DNA of 64,000 nt from Leptospiraceae bacterium (GCA_016708435.1 JADJFV010000007.1:62001-126000); one strand, 5' to 3'; positions 44,136 to 54,253 are shown, numbered from the stretch's first letter. The notes: generated by a model from the letters alone, not told the origin. Numbers and translations are program-made.

Positions 44136-46217
44136 TTGTCTAAGAGTTTATACATTACTACGACCGAGCCGAAGAGCGGCAAATCATTAGTTGCCATGGG
44201 AATCATGGAATTGTTAAAAAGCGGAGTTTCGAGAGTCGCGTTTTTTCGCCCTATTATAAAAAATCGTGAAAATGGCGAGATGGATCCTGATATAAATTTA
44301 ATTCGCACTCATTATAATCTACAAATTAGATATGAAGATACTTTTGGTATGGGAATGGATGAAGCTCTCACTCTTATTTCAGAGGATAAGCAAAGTGTTT
44401 TAATTGATACAATTATGGCGAAATATAGAAAGTTAGAAGAAGAGTATGACTTTGTACTAATGGAAGGATCTGATTTTTCTGGCTCTACTAGCTCATTTGA
44501 ATTTGAAATCAATACCGAGCTTGCCAAAAATCTAGGTGCACCGGTTATGTTAGTGTTACCCGCTACTCGAAAAGAGAATGAAGATATACTTTCTGATTTG
44601 AATCTTGCGATCGAGTCTTATTCCAATTCCGGTTGCACAATATTAGGCGCAATCGTAACTCGTGTTCCAAGAGACAACTTTATAGCTCTAAAGGATTCTC
44701 CAGAGGTTAAGAGTGCGAATTTTCCAATCAACTTTATTCCTGAAAACGATATACTAAGCACTCTCACCATGAAAGAAATCGCGGATTCACTGGATGCAGA
44801 AATTCTATACGGAAGCCAATACCTAATGCGTCATGCTTATCATATTACGGTTGCATCGATGAGATTAGAAAATTTTTTAAATCATATCAAAGATGGGACA
44901 CTTGTGATAGTATCTGGCGATAGAGCCGATATTATTCTAGGTGGATTTCTATGTGCAGAAAATAAAAACTTCCCGCGCATAATGGGACTTGTTCTCACTG
45001 GAGGAATTCGTCCTGATGATAATATCAAAAAAATCATTGAAGGATTAGATGCTCATATTCCTGTTGTTCTTACCAAAGAGGATACTCTTCGCACCGTATA
45101 CCAGATCAATAGCATTGATTCCAAAGTTGCCTCAGAGGATAAGCGCAAAATCAGTATTTACCTCGGTCTCTTTGAATCAAACGTAGACACAAAGAAATTA
45201 AAAGAAAAAATGATTGTCTACAAATCAAAACTCGTCACACCAAAGATGTTCGAATTTGATTTAATCCAAAGAGCAAAAGCATTAAAAAAACATATTGTAT
45301 TGCCAGAAGGAATCGAAGAAAGAATTCTTCGTGCGGCAGAGGTTTTAATAGATAGAGACGTTGTGCGCGTTACCCTACTCGGAAAAGAAAAAGAAATCAA
45401 AGAAAAAATCAAAAGACTCGGACTCAAACTAAAAGATGTTACTATAATAGAGCCAACTCAGTCCAAAGACTTTCAAGATTATTGTGAAACCTATTACGAT
45501 CTTCGCAAGCACAAAGGCATTACAATGGACAATGCAAAGGACGTGATGAGTGACGTTAGTTACTATGGCACGATGATGGTTTTCAAAGGTCACGCCGACG
45601 GAATGGTTTCGGGATCTATCAATACCACGCAGCATACGATTAGACCTTCTCTAGAATTTGTCAAAACAAAACCAGGCTTTTCGATTGTATCAAGTGTATT
45701 CTTAATGTGTTTACCTGATAAAGTTCTGGTATATGGTGATTGTGCGGTAAATCCAAATCCAACTGCTGCCGAGCTTGCGGAAATTGCTATCTCTTCTGCA
45801 CAAACGGCAAGGCAATTCGGAATTGAGCCTCGTGTGGCTATGCTCTCTTATTCGACAGGAGATTCAGGCAAAGGAGAAGAAGTAGAAAAAGTAAGAGAGG
45901 CAACAGCTCTTGTAAGAGCTAAAATGCCAGACATTTTAATTGAAGGTCCGATTCAATACGATGCGGCGATTGATCCAGATGTTGCTGCCACCAAAATGCC
46001 AAATAATCCAGTCGCAGGAAAGGCAACTGTATTTATTTTCCCAGATTTAAACACAGGGAATAACACGTATAAGGCAGTGCAAAGATCGGCAAATGCGGTG
46101 GCGATAGGTCCGGTATTGCAAGGCTTAAAAAAACCAGTCAATGATTTGAGTCGTGGTTGCACGGTTCCTGATATTGTAAATACAGTCGTCATCACAGCTA
46201 TTCAGGCTCAGGAGTAA
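44136..46217 (+). CDS. pta: Phosphate acetyltransferase (long form with DRTGG domain)
   Basis: Interconverts acetyl-CoA and acetyl phosphate. The 693-residue long form has an N-terminal P-loop-type domain ('LYITTTEPKSGKSLVAMGIM'), a central DRTGG domain ('LVIVSGDRADIILGGFLCAE', 'IMGLVLTGGIRPDDNI'), and the C-terminal PTA_PTB catalytic domain ('HIVLPEGIEERILRAAEVLI', 'GMVSGSINTTQHTIRP', 'FPDLNTGNNTYKAVQRSANA'). The start is TTG, with AGGAGA five nt upstream. AckA follows four bases later, giving the Pta-AckA acetate pathway. Confidence 0.95.
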   Translation: MSKSLYITTTEPKSGKSLVAMGIMELLKSGVSRVAFFRPIIKNRENGEMDPDINLIRTHYNLQIRYEDTFGMGMDEALTLISEDKQSVLIDTIMAKYRKLEEEYDFVLMEGSDFSGSTSSFEFEINTELAKNLGAPVMLVLPATRKENEDILSDLNLAIESYSNSGCTILGAIVTRVPRDNFIALKDSPEVKSANFPINFIPENDILSTLTMKEIADSLDAEILYGSQYLMRHAYHITVASMRLENFLNHIKDGTLVIVSGDRADIILGGFLCAENKNFPRIMGLVLTGGIRPDDNIKKIIEGLDAHIPVVLTKEDTLRTVYQINSIDSKVASEDKRKISIYLGLFESNVDTKKLKEKMIVYKSKLVTPKMFEFDLIQRAKALKKHIVLPEGIEERILRAAEVLIDRDVVRVTLLGKEKEIKEKIKRLGLKLKDVTIIEPTQSKDFQDYCETYYDLRKHKGITMDNAKDVMSDVSYYGTMMVFKGHADGMVSGSINTTQHTIRPSLEFVKTKPGFSIVSSVFLMCLPDKVLVYGDCAVNPNPTAAELAEIAISSAQTARQFGIEPRVAMLSYSTGDSGKGEEVEKVREATALVRAKMPDILIEGPIQYDAAIDPDVAATKMPNNPVAGKATVFIFPDLNTGNNTYKAVQRSANAVAIGPVLQGLKKPVNDLSRGCTVPDIVNTVVITAIQAQE

Positions 46218-46220
46218 AAA

Positions 46221-47426
46221 ATGAAAATACTTGTAATCAACACAGGAAGCTCTTCTATTAAATACCAATTATTCGAAATGAATGACAAATCAGTATTAGC
46301 CTCTGGACTCATAGAAAGAATTGGAGAAAAGACTGCAAAGCATAAATTCAGCTCTGTGAATCTAAAAGAAAGTATCGTCATAGAAAAATCAATCCCCGAT
46401 CACGAGACAGGAATCAGTGAAATGGATGAGTTATTGACTGCCACTAAAGACGGAGTGATTAAAAACTCTTCAGAAATTTCTGCCATTGGTCATAGAGTCG
46501 TGCATGGAGGAGAAACATTTACCAAACCTACGATCATCGACGAAGATGTTATTAAAGCTATAGAGTCTAATGTTCCACTCGCCCCACTCCACAATCCAGG
46601 AAATCTTTCCGGTATCTATGCAGCTAAGAAATTCTTTAAAGGAGTTCCAAACGTAGCCGTATTTGATACAGCCTTTCACCAGACAATGCCTGAAGGTAAT
46701 TACCGTTATGCAATTCCAAATGAATACTACGAAAAATACAAAATTCGTCGGTATGGATTTCATGGAACTTCGCATCAATATGTTTCTAAACTAACGGCAC
46801 AGTTTCTAAACAAACCAATTGAGAGTGTAAACTTGATTACCCTCCACTTAGGAAACGGTGCGAGTGTTTGCTCGATTAAAAACGGAAAGAGCTTTGATAC
46901 TTCCATGGGTATGACTCCACTCGAAGGTCTTATCATGGGAACAAGAACGGGAGATTTAGATCCTGCGATTCCTTTTTTTATGGCAGACCATGTAAAGCTT
47001 TCTTATAAAGAAATTGATACACTTCTAAACAAACAAAGCGGATTAAAGGGAATATCCGCTCTAAATGACATGAGAGATATTTTAGCAAAGAAAGCAGAAG
47101 GCGACAAAAATGCAAAGCTTGCCATTGAAATGTATGTAAAGCGAATTCGAAAATACATTGGAGCCTATTTAGTTGGACTCGATGGAAAATTAGACGCGAT
47201 TGTTTTCACTGCGGGCATTGGCGAGAACGCAACAGAAATTCGAAAACTTTGTATGGAAGATTTATCCTCTCTCGGAATTGAATTAGATGAAAATAAAAAC
47301 AATGCGAGTAGTAAACAAGTTCGTGAAATAAATACTGAGAAAAGTAAAATTAAAATTCTTGTTTGCCCCACAAATGAAGAACTAGAAATTGCCCAACAGG
47401 CAAAAGATGTGATTGAAGCAAATTAA
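46221..47426 (+). CDS. ackA: Acetate kinase
   Basis: Makes ATP and acetate from acetyl phosphate, or the reverse. The 401-residue protein has 'ILVINTGSSSIKYQLFEM' (family signature 1), 'GHRVVHGGETF', 'VFDTAFHQTMP', 'RRYGFHGTSHQYVS' (signature 2), 'HLGNGASVCSIKNGKSFDTS' and 'FTAGIGENATEIR'. AGGAG at the end of pta serves as its ribosome site, so the pair is cotranscribed. A short hairpin (47436-47451) lies downstream but lacks a U-tail. Confidence 0.97.
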   Translation: MKILVINTGSSSIKYQLFEMNDKSVLASGLIERIGEKTAKHKFSSVNLKESIVIEKSIPDHETGISEMDELLTATKDGVIKNSSEISAIGHRVVHGGETFTKPTIIDEDVIKAIESNVPLAPLHNPGNLSGIYAAKKFFKGVPNVAVFDTAFHQTMPEGNYRYAIPNEYYEKYKIRRYGFHGTSHQYVSKLTAQFLNKPIESVNLITLHLGNGASVCSIKNGKSFDTSMGMTPLEGLIMGTRTGDLDPAIPFFMADHVKLSYKEIDTLLNKQSGLKGISALNDMRDILAKKAEGDKNAKLAIEMYVKRIRKYIGAYLVGLDGKLDAIVFTAGIGENATEIRKLCMEDLSSLGIELDENKNNASSKQVREINTEKSKIKILVCPTNEELEIAQQAKDVIEAN

Positions 47427-47493
47427 AATATTTCGATAGACAAAAGTCTATATACGTAATCTAAATGGCTAATTCCTAAATCGGAGAAAAGGT

Positions 47494-50184
47494 ATGTCTG
47501 CAACACCAGAACAATCAATTACAAATGCAAAACAAGTGGATGTAGATCCAGTTGAAACAAAAGAGTGGCTTGAGGCTCTTAATGGAGTCATCGCAGTCGA
47601 AGGCACTGACCGAGCCGCTTACCTCATTGACAAGCAAATAGAATTTGCAAGAGTCAATGGAGTTGTGCAGCCATTCCAAGCTGAAACTCCATACATCAAT
47701 ACAATCCCAGTTGAACACCAAGTTCCTCTTCCGGGTAATCAAGCAGTGGAAAGAACAATTCGTGCTTACACTCGCTGGAATGCAATGGCAATGGTTCTTC
47801 GGGCTAATGAGGACTCGAATGTGGGTGGACATATTTCTTCTTTCCAATCCGCAGCAACGTTATACGATATAGGATACAATCATTTTTGGCACGCTCCTTC
47901 TGAAACACATGGAGGAGATTTAATCTATGTGCAAGGACATTGTGCTCCCGGAATTTATTCCCGTGCATTTTTATTGGGGCGTTTAACTGAAGAAGAGTTA
48001 ATCAACTTTCGCCAGGAGGTTGACGGAAAGGGTATTTCTAGTTATCCGCACCCGTGGCTCATGCCTGACTTCTGGCAATTCCCAACTGTGTCAATGGGAC
48101 TTGGTCCTATCATGGCAATCTACCAGGCACGTTTCATGAAATACATGCAGACTAGAGAATTAATAAAAACCGAACCTCGAAAAGTCTGGGCTTTTCTAGG
48201 TGATGGAGAAACAGATGAGCCTGAGTCGTTAGGCGCTATAGGAATGGCAGGAAGAGAAAAATTAGACAACTTAATTTTTGTAATCAACTGTAACCTGCAA
48301 AGACTAGACGGACCTGTTCGCGGAAATGGAAGTATTATCCAAGAACTAGAAAGCGAATTTAGAGGTGCTGGCTGGAATGTTATCAAAGTAATCTGGGGAA
48401 GACATTGGGATATTCTTTTTGCGCGTGATAAGAAAGGACTCCTTATGAAACGACTTGGAGAAATTGTAGATGGAGAATACCAGACCTTCCGATCTAAGAA
48501 CGGAGCCTACATTCGCGAGCATGTTTTTAACACTCCCGAATTACAGGCGTTAGTCGCTGATTGGTCAGACGAAGATGTATGGAATCTGAACCGAGGTGGA
48601 CACGATGTTCACAAAGTATATGCAGCGTATCACCAAGCAGTAAATCACACGGGGCAACCTACCGTTATTCTCGCAAAGACTGTAAAAGGCTATTGGATGG
48701 GAAGCTCGGGACAAGCTATGAACATTGCTCACCAACAAAAGCATATGAGTGACGTGGATGTAAAAGCATTTAGAGATCATTTTAAAATTCCTGTAACAGA
48801 TGACCAATTGCACAAACTTCCCTTTGTAAAATTTGCAGAGAATAGCCCCGAAATGAATTATATGCGGGCTCGTCGAAATGAGTTAGGCGGATATTTACCT
48901 CAGAGAAGAAAAAAAGGAGACACTCTCAAAGTTCCTGGCTTAGACGCGTTTGCCTCACTATTAGAAGCAACAACAGATGCAAGAGAGCTTTCTACTACAA
49001 TGGCATTTGTGCGCATACTCAATATTCTCCTCAAAGACAAAGAGATTGGAAAGAGAATTGTGCCAATCGTTCCCGATGAATCTAGAACCTTTGGTATGGA
49101 AGGACTCTTTAGACAACTCGGAATCTGGAATCAAATGGGTCAGCTCTATACCCCACAGGACAAAGACCAACTTATGTTCTATCGCGAAGACAAAAAAGGG
49201 CAAGTCTTACAAGAAGGAATCAATGAAGCAGGAGCTATGAGTGATTGGATTGCAGCGGCTACTGCGTATTCAACGCATGGTGTGGCGATGATTCCATTTT
49301 TTATTTTCTATTCTATGTTTGGATTTCAAAGAGTGGGAGATTTATGCTGGGCTGCCGGTGATATGAGAAGCCGTGGATTTTTACTTGGTGGAACATCCGG
49401 GCGCACTACTCTCAATGGAGAAGGCTTACAACACGAAGACGGGCACAGTCATCTATGGAGTGCAACCATTCCAAATTGTATTAGCTATGATCCAACGTTT
49501 AGTTTTGAACTAGCGGTCATTTTACAAGATGGATTAAAAAGAATGTATCAAGACCAGGAAGACGTATTCTATTACATCACTGTGATGAACGAGAATTATC
49601 CGCATCCGGGTCTACCTAAGGGAGAAGAAAAAAATATCCTGAAAGGTATGTATCAACTTACTAAATCAAAAGATGCAAAACTAAAAGTGCAACTTCTAGG
49701 AAGTGGAACTATTTTTAGAGAAGTAATTGCAGCTTCCGAAATGCTAAGAAATGATTGGGGAGTAGAAAGTGATATCTGGGGATGTCCGAGTTTTACCGAA
49801 CTAGGTCGCGACTGGAATACAGTAAGCAGAAATAATTTGCTAAACCCAGAGGGGAAAATGCAAATTAGCCACGTAGAAGCTTGCCTCAAAGACACAAAAG
49901 GTCCCGTGATTGCGGCAACTGATTATATTAGAATGTTTGCCGAGCAAATTCGTCCTGCGATTCAAAACGCTGGCAAGAGATACTCTGTTCTTGGAACTGA
50001 CGGCTTTGGAAGATCGGACACAAGAGAAAAGCTTCGTCACTTCTTTGAAGTAGACAGAAAGTGGGTGACCATTGCGGCACTCAAAGCCCTTGCAGATGAA
50101 GGTCAAATTGAATACAAAAAAGTTTCCGAGGCAATTAAGAAATACGGAATTGATCCTAAGAAACCAAATCCATTAACAGTGTGA
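47494..50184 (+). CDS. aceE: Pyruvate dehydrogenase E1, homodimeric type
   Basis: Thiamine-diphosphate-dependent decarboxylation of pyruvate and acetyl transfer to the lipoyl arm of E2. At 896 residues it is the single-chain (AceE) type, not alpha/beta E1. Visible are 'GGHISSFQSAATLYDIGYNH', the ThDP motif beginning 'WAFLGDGETDEPESLGAIG' and ending 'INCNLQRLDGP', 'KTVKGYWMG', and the transketolase-like centre 'VPIVPDESRTFGMEGLFRQ'. A good RBS (GGAGAAAAGG) precedes the ATG. First gene of aceE-aceF-lpd, 67 nt after ackA. Confidence 0.96.
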   Translation: MSATPEQSITNAKQVDVDPVETKEWLEALNGVIAVEGTDRAAYLIDKQIEFARVNGVVQPFQAETPYINTIPVEHQVPLPGNQAVERTIRAYTRWNAMAMVLRANEDSNVGGHISSFQSAATLYDIGYNHFWHAPSETHGGDLIYVQGHCAPGIYSRAFLLGRLTEEELINFRQEVDGKGISSYPHPWLMPDFWQFPTVSMGLGPIMAIYQARFMKYMQTRELIKTEPRKVWAFLGDGETDEPESLGAIGMAGREKLDNLIFVINCNLQRLDGPVRGNGSIIQELESEFRGAGWNVIKVIWGRHWDILFARDKKGLLMKRLGEIVDGEYQTFRSKNGAYIREHVFNTPELQALVADWSDEDVWNLNRGGHDVHKVYAAYHQAVNHTGQPTVILAKTVKGYWMGSSGQAMNIAHQQKHMSDVDVKAFRDHFKIPVTDDQLHKLPFVKFAENSPEMNYMRARRNELGGYLPQRRKKGDTLKVPGLDAFASLLEATTDARELSTTMAFVRILNILLKDKEIGKRIVPIVPDESRTFGMEGLFRQLGIWNQMGQLYTPQDKDQLMFYREDKKGQVLQEGINEAGAMSDWIAAATAYSTHGVAMIPFFIFYSMFGFQRVGDLCWAAGDMRSRGFLLGGTSGRTTLNGEGLQHEDGHSHLWSATIPNCISYDPTFSFELAVILQDGLKRMYQDQEDVFYYITVMNENYPHPGLPKGEEKNILKGMYQLTKSKDAKLKVQLLGSGTIFREVIAASEMLRNDWGVESDIWGCPSFTELGRDWNTVSRNNLLNPEGKMQISHVEACLKDTKGPVIAATDYIRMFAEQIRPAIQNAGKRYSVLGTDGFGRSDTREKLRHFFEVDRKWVTIAALKALADEGQIEYKKVSEAIKKYGIDPKKPNPLTV

Positions 50185-50197
50185 GATAGGAATTTAT

Positions 50198-51484
50198 ATG
50201 GCAAAACTAATTGATGTTAAAATTCCCGATATAGGGGATTACAGTGATATACCTGTAATTGAAGTTCATGTAAAAGCAGGTGACATGGTAGATGCAGAGC
50301 AATCGCTTATTACTCTCGAGTCTGATAAGGCAAGTATGGATGTTCCTTCTCCGGCAGCGGGAATTGTAAAAGAAATAAAAATTAAAATTGGCGATAAGGT
50401 TTCGAAAGATCATACCTTCTTGATTTTAGAAGCTGATGAGTCTACTTCTACAGTAGCGGCTACTCCGTCTAAGCCTACACCTCCTCCTGTGCAACAGATA
50501 GCGCCTACTCCACCGCAAGCAGTTAAGGAAGCTCCTCAAGTTCAGGCGCAAGCGGTTACTCATGATACTATCTCAGGCACAAGTCATGCAAGTCCAAGTG
50601 TGCGAAAGTATGCAAGGGAGCTTGGAGTTGATATAACCCAAGTCAAAGGAACAGGACCGAAAGGAAGAATTACACAAGAAGATGTGCAAAAGTTTGTGAA
50701 GTCAGTCATGAGCGGACAAACCTCAGTTGGCGCTGGGACACAGGGTTCTGGCTTAAACCTATTACCCTGGCCTAAGGTGGATTTCAGTAAATTTGGCTCA
50801 ACTACAAGACAGCCGCTTTCTAGAATTAAAAAAATCTCTGCGGCAAATCTTTCTCGCAACTGGATAGTCATTCCATCTGTCACCTACCACGAAGATGCAG
50901 ACATTACTGATTTAGAAGCATTTAGAAATGATACAAACAAACAAAACGAAAAAGCTGGAATTAAAATTACAATGCTTTCGTTTATCATCAAAGCTTGTGT
51001 CGCGGGACTAAAAAAATTCCCTGAATTCAATAGCTCACTCGATGGAGATGATTTAGTTTTAAAAGAATATTTCCATATTGGATTTGCAGCAGATACTCCA
51101 AACGGTCTTGTTGTTCCTGTGATTAAAGATGCGGATAAAAAAGGAATTTATGAAATTGCAAAAGACGCCGGAGAGCTTGCAAAACTTGCAAGAGAAGGAA
51201 AGCTTAAGCCAGAACAAATGCAAGGTGCTTGCTTTACTATTTCGTCGTTAGGCGGTATAGGTGGGACGTATTTTTCTCCAATCATAAATGCACCGGAAGT
51301 TGCAATTCTTGGAGTGAGTAAAGCTTCAATAAAACCGGTTTGGAATGGAAAAGAATTTATCCCAAGACTGATTTGTCCTCTTTCTCTGACAGCAGACCAT
51401 CGCGTAATTGATGGAGTGCTTGGAACAAAATTTAACGTGTATATCGCGGAGTTACTCGCAGATTTCCGCAGAGTGGTATTGTAA
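50198..51484 (+). CDS. aceF: Dihydrolipoamide acetyltransferase (E2 of pyruvate dehydrogenase)
   Basis: The 428-residue core subunit. One N-terminal lipoyl domain has the lipoylated Lys in 'TLESDKASMDVPSPAAG'. A Pro/Ala-rich linker (about residues 85-125), a peripheral-subunit-binding domain ('ASPSVRKYARELGVDITQVK', then 'GTGPKGRITQEDV') and the catalytic domain follow. The catalytic His lies in 'LTADHRVIDGVLGTKF', with 'FTISSLGGIGGTYF' nearby. A single lipoyl domain is fewer than in enterobacterial AceF; the E3 partner carries another. Confidence 0.95.
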   Translation: MAKLIDVKIPDIGDYSDIPVIEVHVKAGDMVDAEQSLITLESDKASMDVPSPAAGIVKEIKIKIGDKVSKDHTFLILEADESTSTVAATPSKPTPPPVQQIAPTPPQAVKEAPQVQAQAVTHDTISGTSHASPSVRKYARELGVDITQVKGTGPKGRITQEDVQKFVKSVMSGQTSVGAGTQGSGLNLLPWPKVDFSKFGSTTRQPLSRIKKISAANLSRNWIVIPSVTYHEDADITDLEAFRNDTNKQNEKAGIKITMLSFIIKACVAGLKKFPEFNSSLDGDDLVLKEYFHIGFAADTPNGLVVPVIKDADKKGIYEIAKDAGELAKLAREGKLKPEQMQGACFTISSLGGIGGTYFSPIINAPEVAILGVSKASIKPVWNGKEFIPRLICPLSLTADHRVIDGVLGTKFNVYIAELLADFRRVVL

Positions 51485-51495
51485 AAGGATTTACT

Positions 51496-53277
51496 ATGGC
51501 AGAAAAAGAAATTAAAGTTCCAGACATTGGAGATTTTGATGTAGTTCCTATTATCGAAATTTTTATTAAGCCAGGGGATATTGTCCAAAAAGAACAAGCT
51601 CTATTGGTATTAGAATCAGACAAAGCTTCCATGGAAATTCCATCAGATGAAGCAGGTAAAATTGTATCAGTCGCAGTAAAAGTCGGTGATAAAGTTGGAA
51701 AAGGGCAAGTAATCGCAGTAATCGAAGTCGCCTCAACTGCAAGCACGACCCAAGCGCCTAATACAAATATTCCACCAAAGGCAGAGACTCCCAAACCACA
51801 AGCGGTTACTACTCCTTTACCCGCAGGTTCATACAATGGAAAAGTCGATCACGAATGTGAAATGGTAGTTTTGGGTGCAGGACCCGGTGGATACAGTGCT
51901 GCCTTCAGAAGCGCTGATCTCGGAATGAGCACTGTGTTAATTGAGCGTTATCCTACAATCGGGGGAGTATGTTTAAATGTGGGTTGTATTCCCTCTAAAG
52001 CACTACTTCACACGGCGGCTGTTATGGAGGAAGTAAAATCAATGGCGGCACATGGGATTGTTTATGGAGATCCAAAACTTGACATTGATAAACTAAGAGC
52101 ACACAAAGATTCAGTTGTGGGAAAACTCACTACGGGTCTTGCTGGAATGGCAAAGATGCGCAAAGTGAAGATTATCCGCGGTTACGGAAAGTTCATAGAT
52201 GCAAATCATATCGAAGTAGACTTAACAGAAGGAACTGGACAAAAGATAACGGGGAAAAAAGAGATTATCCGCTTTCAAAAATCAATTATCGCAGCAGGAA
52301 GTCAGTCAGTAAAACTTCCCTTCCTTCCCGTTGATCCACGCGTTGTAGATAGCACAGGCGCCCTACTTTTAAAATCAGTTCCCAAAAGAATGCTTGTGAT
52401 TGGTGGAGGGATCATTGGTCTTGAAATGGCTACCGTTTACAGCACATTAGGCGCAAGAATTGATATTGCTGAAATGATGGACGGTCTTATGGCAGGTGCA
52501 GACAGGGATTTACAAAGAGTGTGGGAAAGAAAGAATGCACATCGCTTCGACAAAGTAATGTTAAAAACTCGCGCCTCTAAAGCAGAAGCAAAGCCAGACG
52601 GAATTCATGTTTCTTTTGAAGGAGAGAATGCTCCTTCCTCGCCAGAAGTTTATGATTTAGTATTAGTTGCGGTAGGGAGAACTCCAAACGGTAAAAAGCT
52701 TGACGCCGACAAAGCGGGAGTAGCCGTTACGGATAGAGGTTTCGTTCCAGCAGACAACCAACAAAGAACAAACGTAAGTCATATTTTTGCGATAGGCGAT
52801 ATCATCGGTCAACCAATGCTCGCACACAAAGCAGTTCACGAAGCACATGTGGCAGCAGAGGCAGCGTTTGGTATGAAGTCTTATTTTGATGCAAAACAAA
52901 TTCCTTCCGTAGCCTACACCGACCCCGAAGTAGCGTGGGCGGGAATCACAGAGGAGCAATGCAAAGAAAAAGGAATCAAATACAAAAAAGGTCATTTCCC
53001 GTGGTCGGCAAGTGGGCGGGCAATAGCGAATACCCGCGATGAAGGTTTCACAAAACTTTTATTTGATGAAGAAACTCACCGGATCATCGGAGGAGGAATC
53101 GTGGGAACTCACGCGGGTGATTTAATCGGCGAAGTCTGTCTTGCGATTGAAATGGGAGCAGATGCAATTGACATTGGAAAAACAATTCATCCACACCCTA
53201 CTCTGGGAGAATCAATCGGAATGGCAGCAGAAATTGCCCACGGAACTTGCACGGATGTGCCACCGCAGAAGAAGTAA
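51496..53277 (+). CDS. lpd: Dihydrolipoamide dehydrogenase with N-terminal lipoyl domain (E3)
   Basis: Re-oxidises dihydrolipoyl groups and reduces NAD. The 593 residues exceed the usual 470 because of an N-terminal lipoyl domain (Lys in 'LESDKASMEIPSDEAGK') and a Thr/Pro-rich linker. Then come the FAD motif 'MVVLGAGPGGYSAAFRSADL', the redox disulphide in 'GGVCLNVGCIPSKALLH', the NAD motif 'MLVIGGGIIGLEMATVYSTL', 'IFAIGDIIGQPMLAHKA', and the C-terminal His-Glu active site in 'HPHPTLGESIGMAAE'. It starts 11 nt after aceF. The fused lipoyl domain is known in several bacterial E3 proteins. Confidence 0.96.
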   Translation: MAEKEIKVPDIGDFDVVPIIEIFIKPGDIVQKEQALLVLESDKASMEIPSDEAGKIVSVAVKVGDKVGKGQVIAVIEVASTASTTQAPNTNIPPKAETPKPQAVTTPLPAGSYNGKVDHECEMVVLGAGPGGYSAAFRSADLGMSTVLIERYPTIGGVCLNVGCIPSKALLHTAAVMEEVKSMAAHGIVYGDPKLDIDKLRAHKDSVVGKLTTGLAGMAKMRKVKIIRGYGKFIDANHIEVDLTEGTGQKITGKKEIIRFQKSIIAAGSQSVKLPFLPVDPRVVDSTGALLLKSVPKRMLVIGGGIIGLEMATVYSTLGARIDIAEMMDGLMAGADRDLQRVWERKNAHRFDKVMLKTRASKAEAKPDGIHVSFEGENAPSSPEVYDLVLVAVGRTPNGKKLDADKAGVAVTDRGFVPADNQQRTNVSHIFAIGDIIGQPMLAHKAVHEAHVAAEAAFGMKSYFDAKQIPSVAYTDPEVAWAGITEEQCKEKGIKYKKGHFPWSASGRAIANTRDEGFTKLLFDEETHRIIGGGIVGTHAGDLIGEVCLAIEMGADAIDIGKTIHPHPTLGESIGMAAEIAHGTCTDVPPQKK

Positions 53278-53305
53278 ATTTGTATTTAGCAAAGCAATAA
53301 GAAGA

Positions 53306-53342
53306 AGCCACAGAACTCAAATACTAAAGGGTATCTGTGGCT
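53306..53342. terminator. Possible hairpin terminator after lpd
   Basis: AGCCACAGA (53306-53314) and TCTGTGGCT (53334-53342) form a 9-bp stem with a 19-nt loop, 29 nt after the lpd stop. There is no U-tract, so Rho-independent activity is doubtful; it may instead belong to the dispersed CACAGAG repeat class. Confidence 0.35.
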
Positions 53343-53385
53343 ATTCACTGTTATTCCATTTATTAATGGATAACGGTAATTTACC

Positions 53386-53556
53386 TTACCAAGAAATTTT
53401 ATAAGTGCAGGATTCAGCCCCTTTTTTTCTGCAAGGTTTAGTATCATCGTGTACCACATTTACATGGTCTTTAAATCTACTCGCCATCGCAGAAATTATA
53501 CCTCTATCAAATGCGCAGGGATAAGGTGTATATTTTTTAGTAGTAAAGCTAAAATT
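53386..53556 (-). pseudogene. C-terminal remnant of a heme-NO-binding/V4R-like domain protein
   Basis: A short frame without a start, preceded by a stop, reads 'YPCAFDRGIISAMASRFKDH' and 'CRKKGAESCTYKISW', then stops at 53386. The pattern of aromatic-Cys-x-Asp-x-Gly, then C-R-x-x-G-x-x-x-C and a terminal W, matches the C-terminal end of heme-NO-binding/4-vinyl-reductase-like domains as I recall them. Only about 56 residues survive. The stretch 53557-53774 next to it holds no gene I can support. Confidence 0.5.
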
Positions 53557-53940
53557 TTAAGCTTCCTTTTTATAAATCTGCGCTTTTTTATTTGTTCGTA
53601 AAAATAGCTTCAATTTTAATGCGAGAACTTCTGATTAAGAATATTTCTAGATGCAAAACAAAGCATTTGCCTTTCGTGTAAATCCAAAGTATCTGGAAGA
53701 AATTATGCAACTGCTATCGATCCAAAGTTAAAGTTAGATTTGTCCATGATGTTAAGAGACTAAGCGATGGGGGACAAACCCACCGTTAGGTGTAAACCCA
53801 ATTCTACTAGGTAGGCTGGTTACTCCTCTCGCGTAAGGCGAGTCAATAATCTCCCTAAACTATTCACAAAATTTTGAGATGACAAACTAATTTGTTTTTC
53901 TGACTATGACTTAGAAGGAAAATTCACCGATAGTAAACTT

Positions 53941-54198
53941 ATGAATGTAAGAGACTTATACAATATTTACGAATCAATCAATCGAGATATTGCGAAACTA
54001 AAAACTACTCGAAGTAGTATACCTGTGGATAGAGAATATACATCCGTCTTACAAAATACAATCACATCCGAAATTGAAAAATTTGAAAGTCTAAAGAAAC
54101 TCATTCAAGAACTCGAAGTGGAAATTCCTGACGATTATAAAACAGTCGAAAAACAGAGCGTAGATTACACAGATCCTTCCTTTTTTCCAATGGTATAA
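53941..54198 (+). CDS. Small coiled-coil protein
   Basis: An 85-residue, highly charged, probably helical protein (MNVRDLYNIYESINRDIAKL; 'ITSEIEKFESLKKLIQELEV') with a short Asp/Pro-rich tail (YTDPSFFPMV). There is no signal or membrane segment and I recognise no family. It lies inside the inverted-repeat cassette and is convergent with the membrane-protein gene at 54254. The ribosome site is weak (GAAGGAAAATT about 20 nt upstream). It could be a real small gene or chance. Confidence 0.5.
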   Translation: MNVRDLYNIYESINRDIAKLKTTRSSIPVDREYTSVLQNTITSEIEKFESLKKLIQELEVEIPDDYKTVEKQSVDYTDPSFFPMV

Positions 54199-54253
54199 GA
54201 GCCTGTCTGAAACCTGTTGGCGGGTCTGGGAGCTTTACTTTTACCAATAAGAC

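Noticed and set aside
47436..47451. Terminator between ackA and aceE
   Set aside because: ATAGAC-AAAA-GTCTAT is only a 6-bp A/T-rich stem without a U-tail, so read-through into aceE remains possible.
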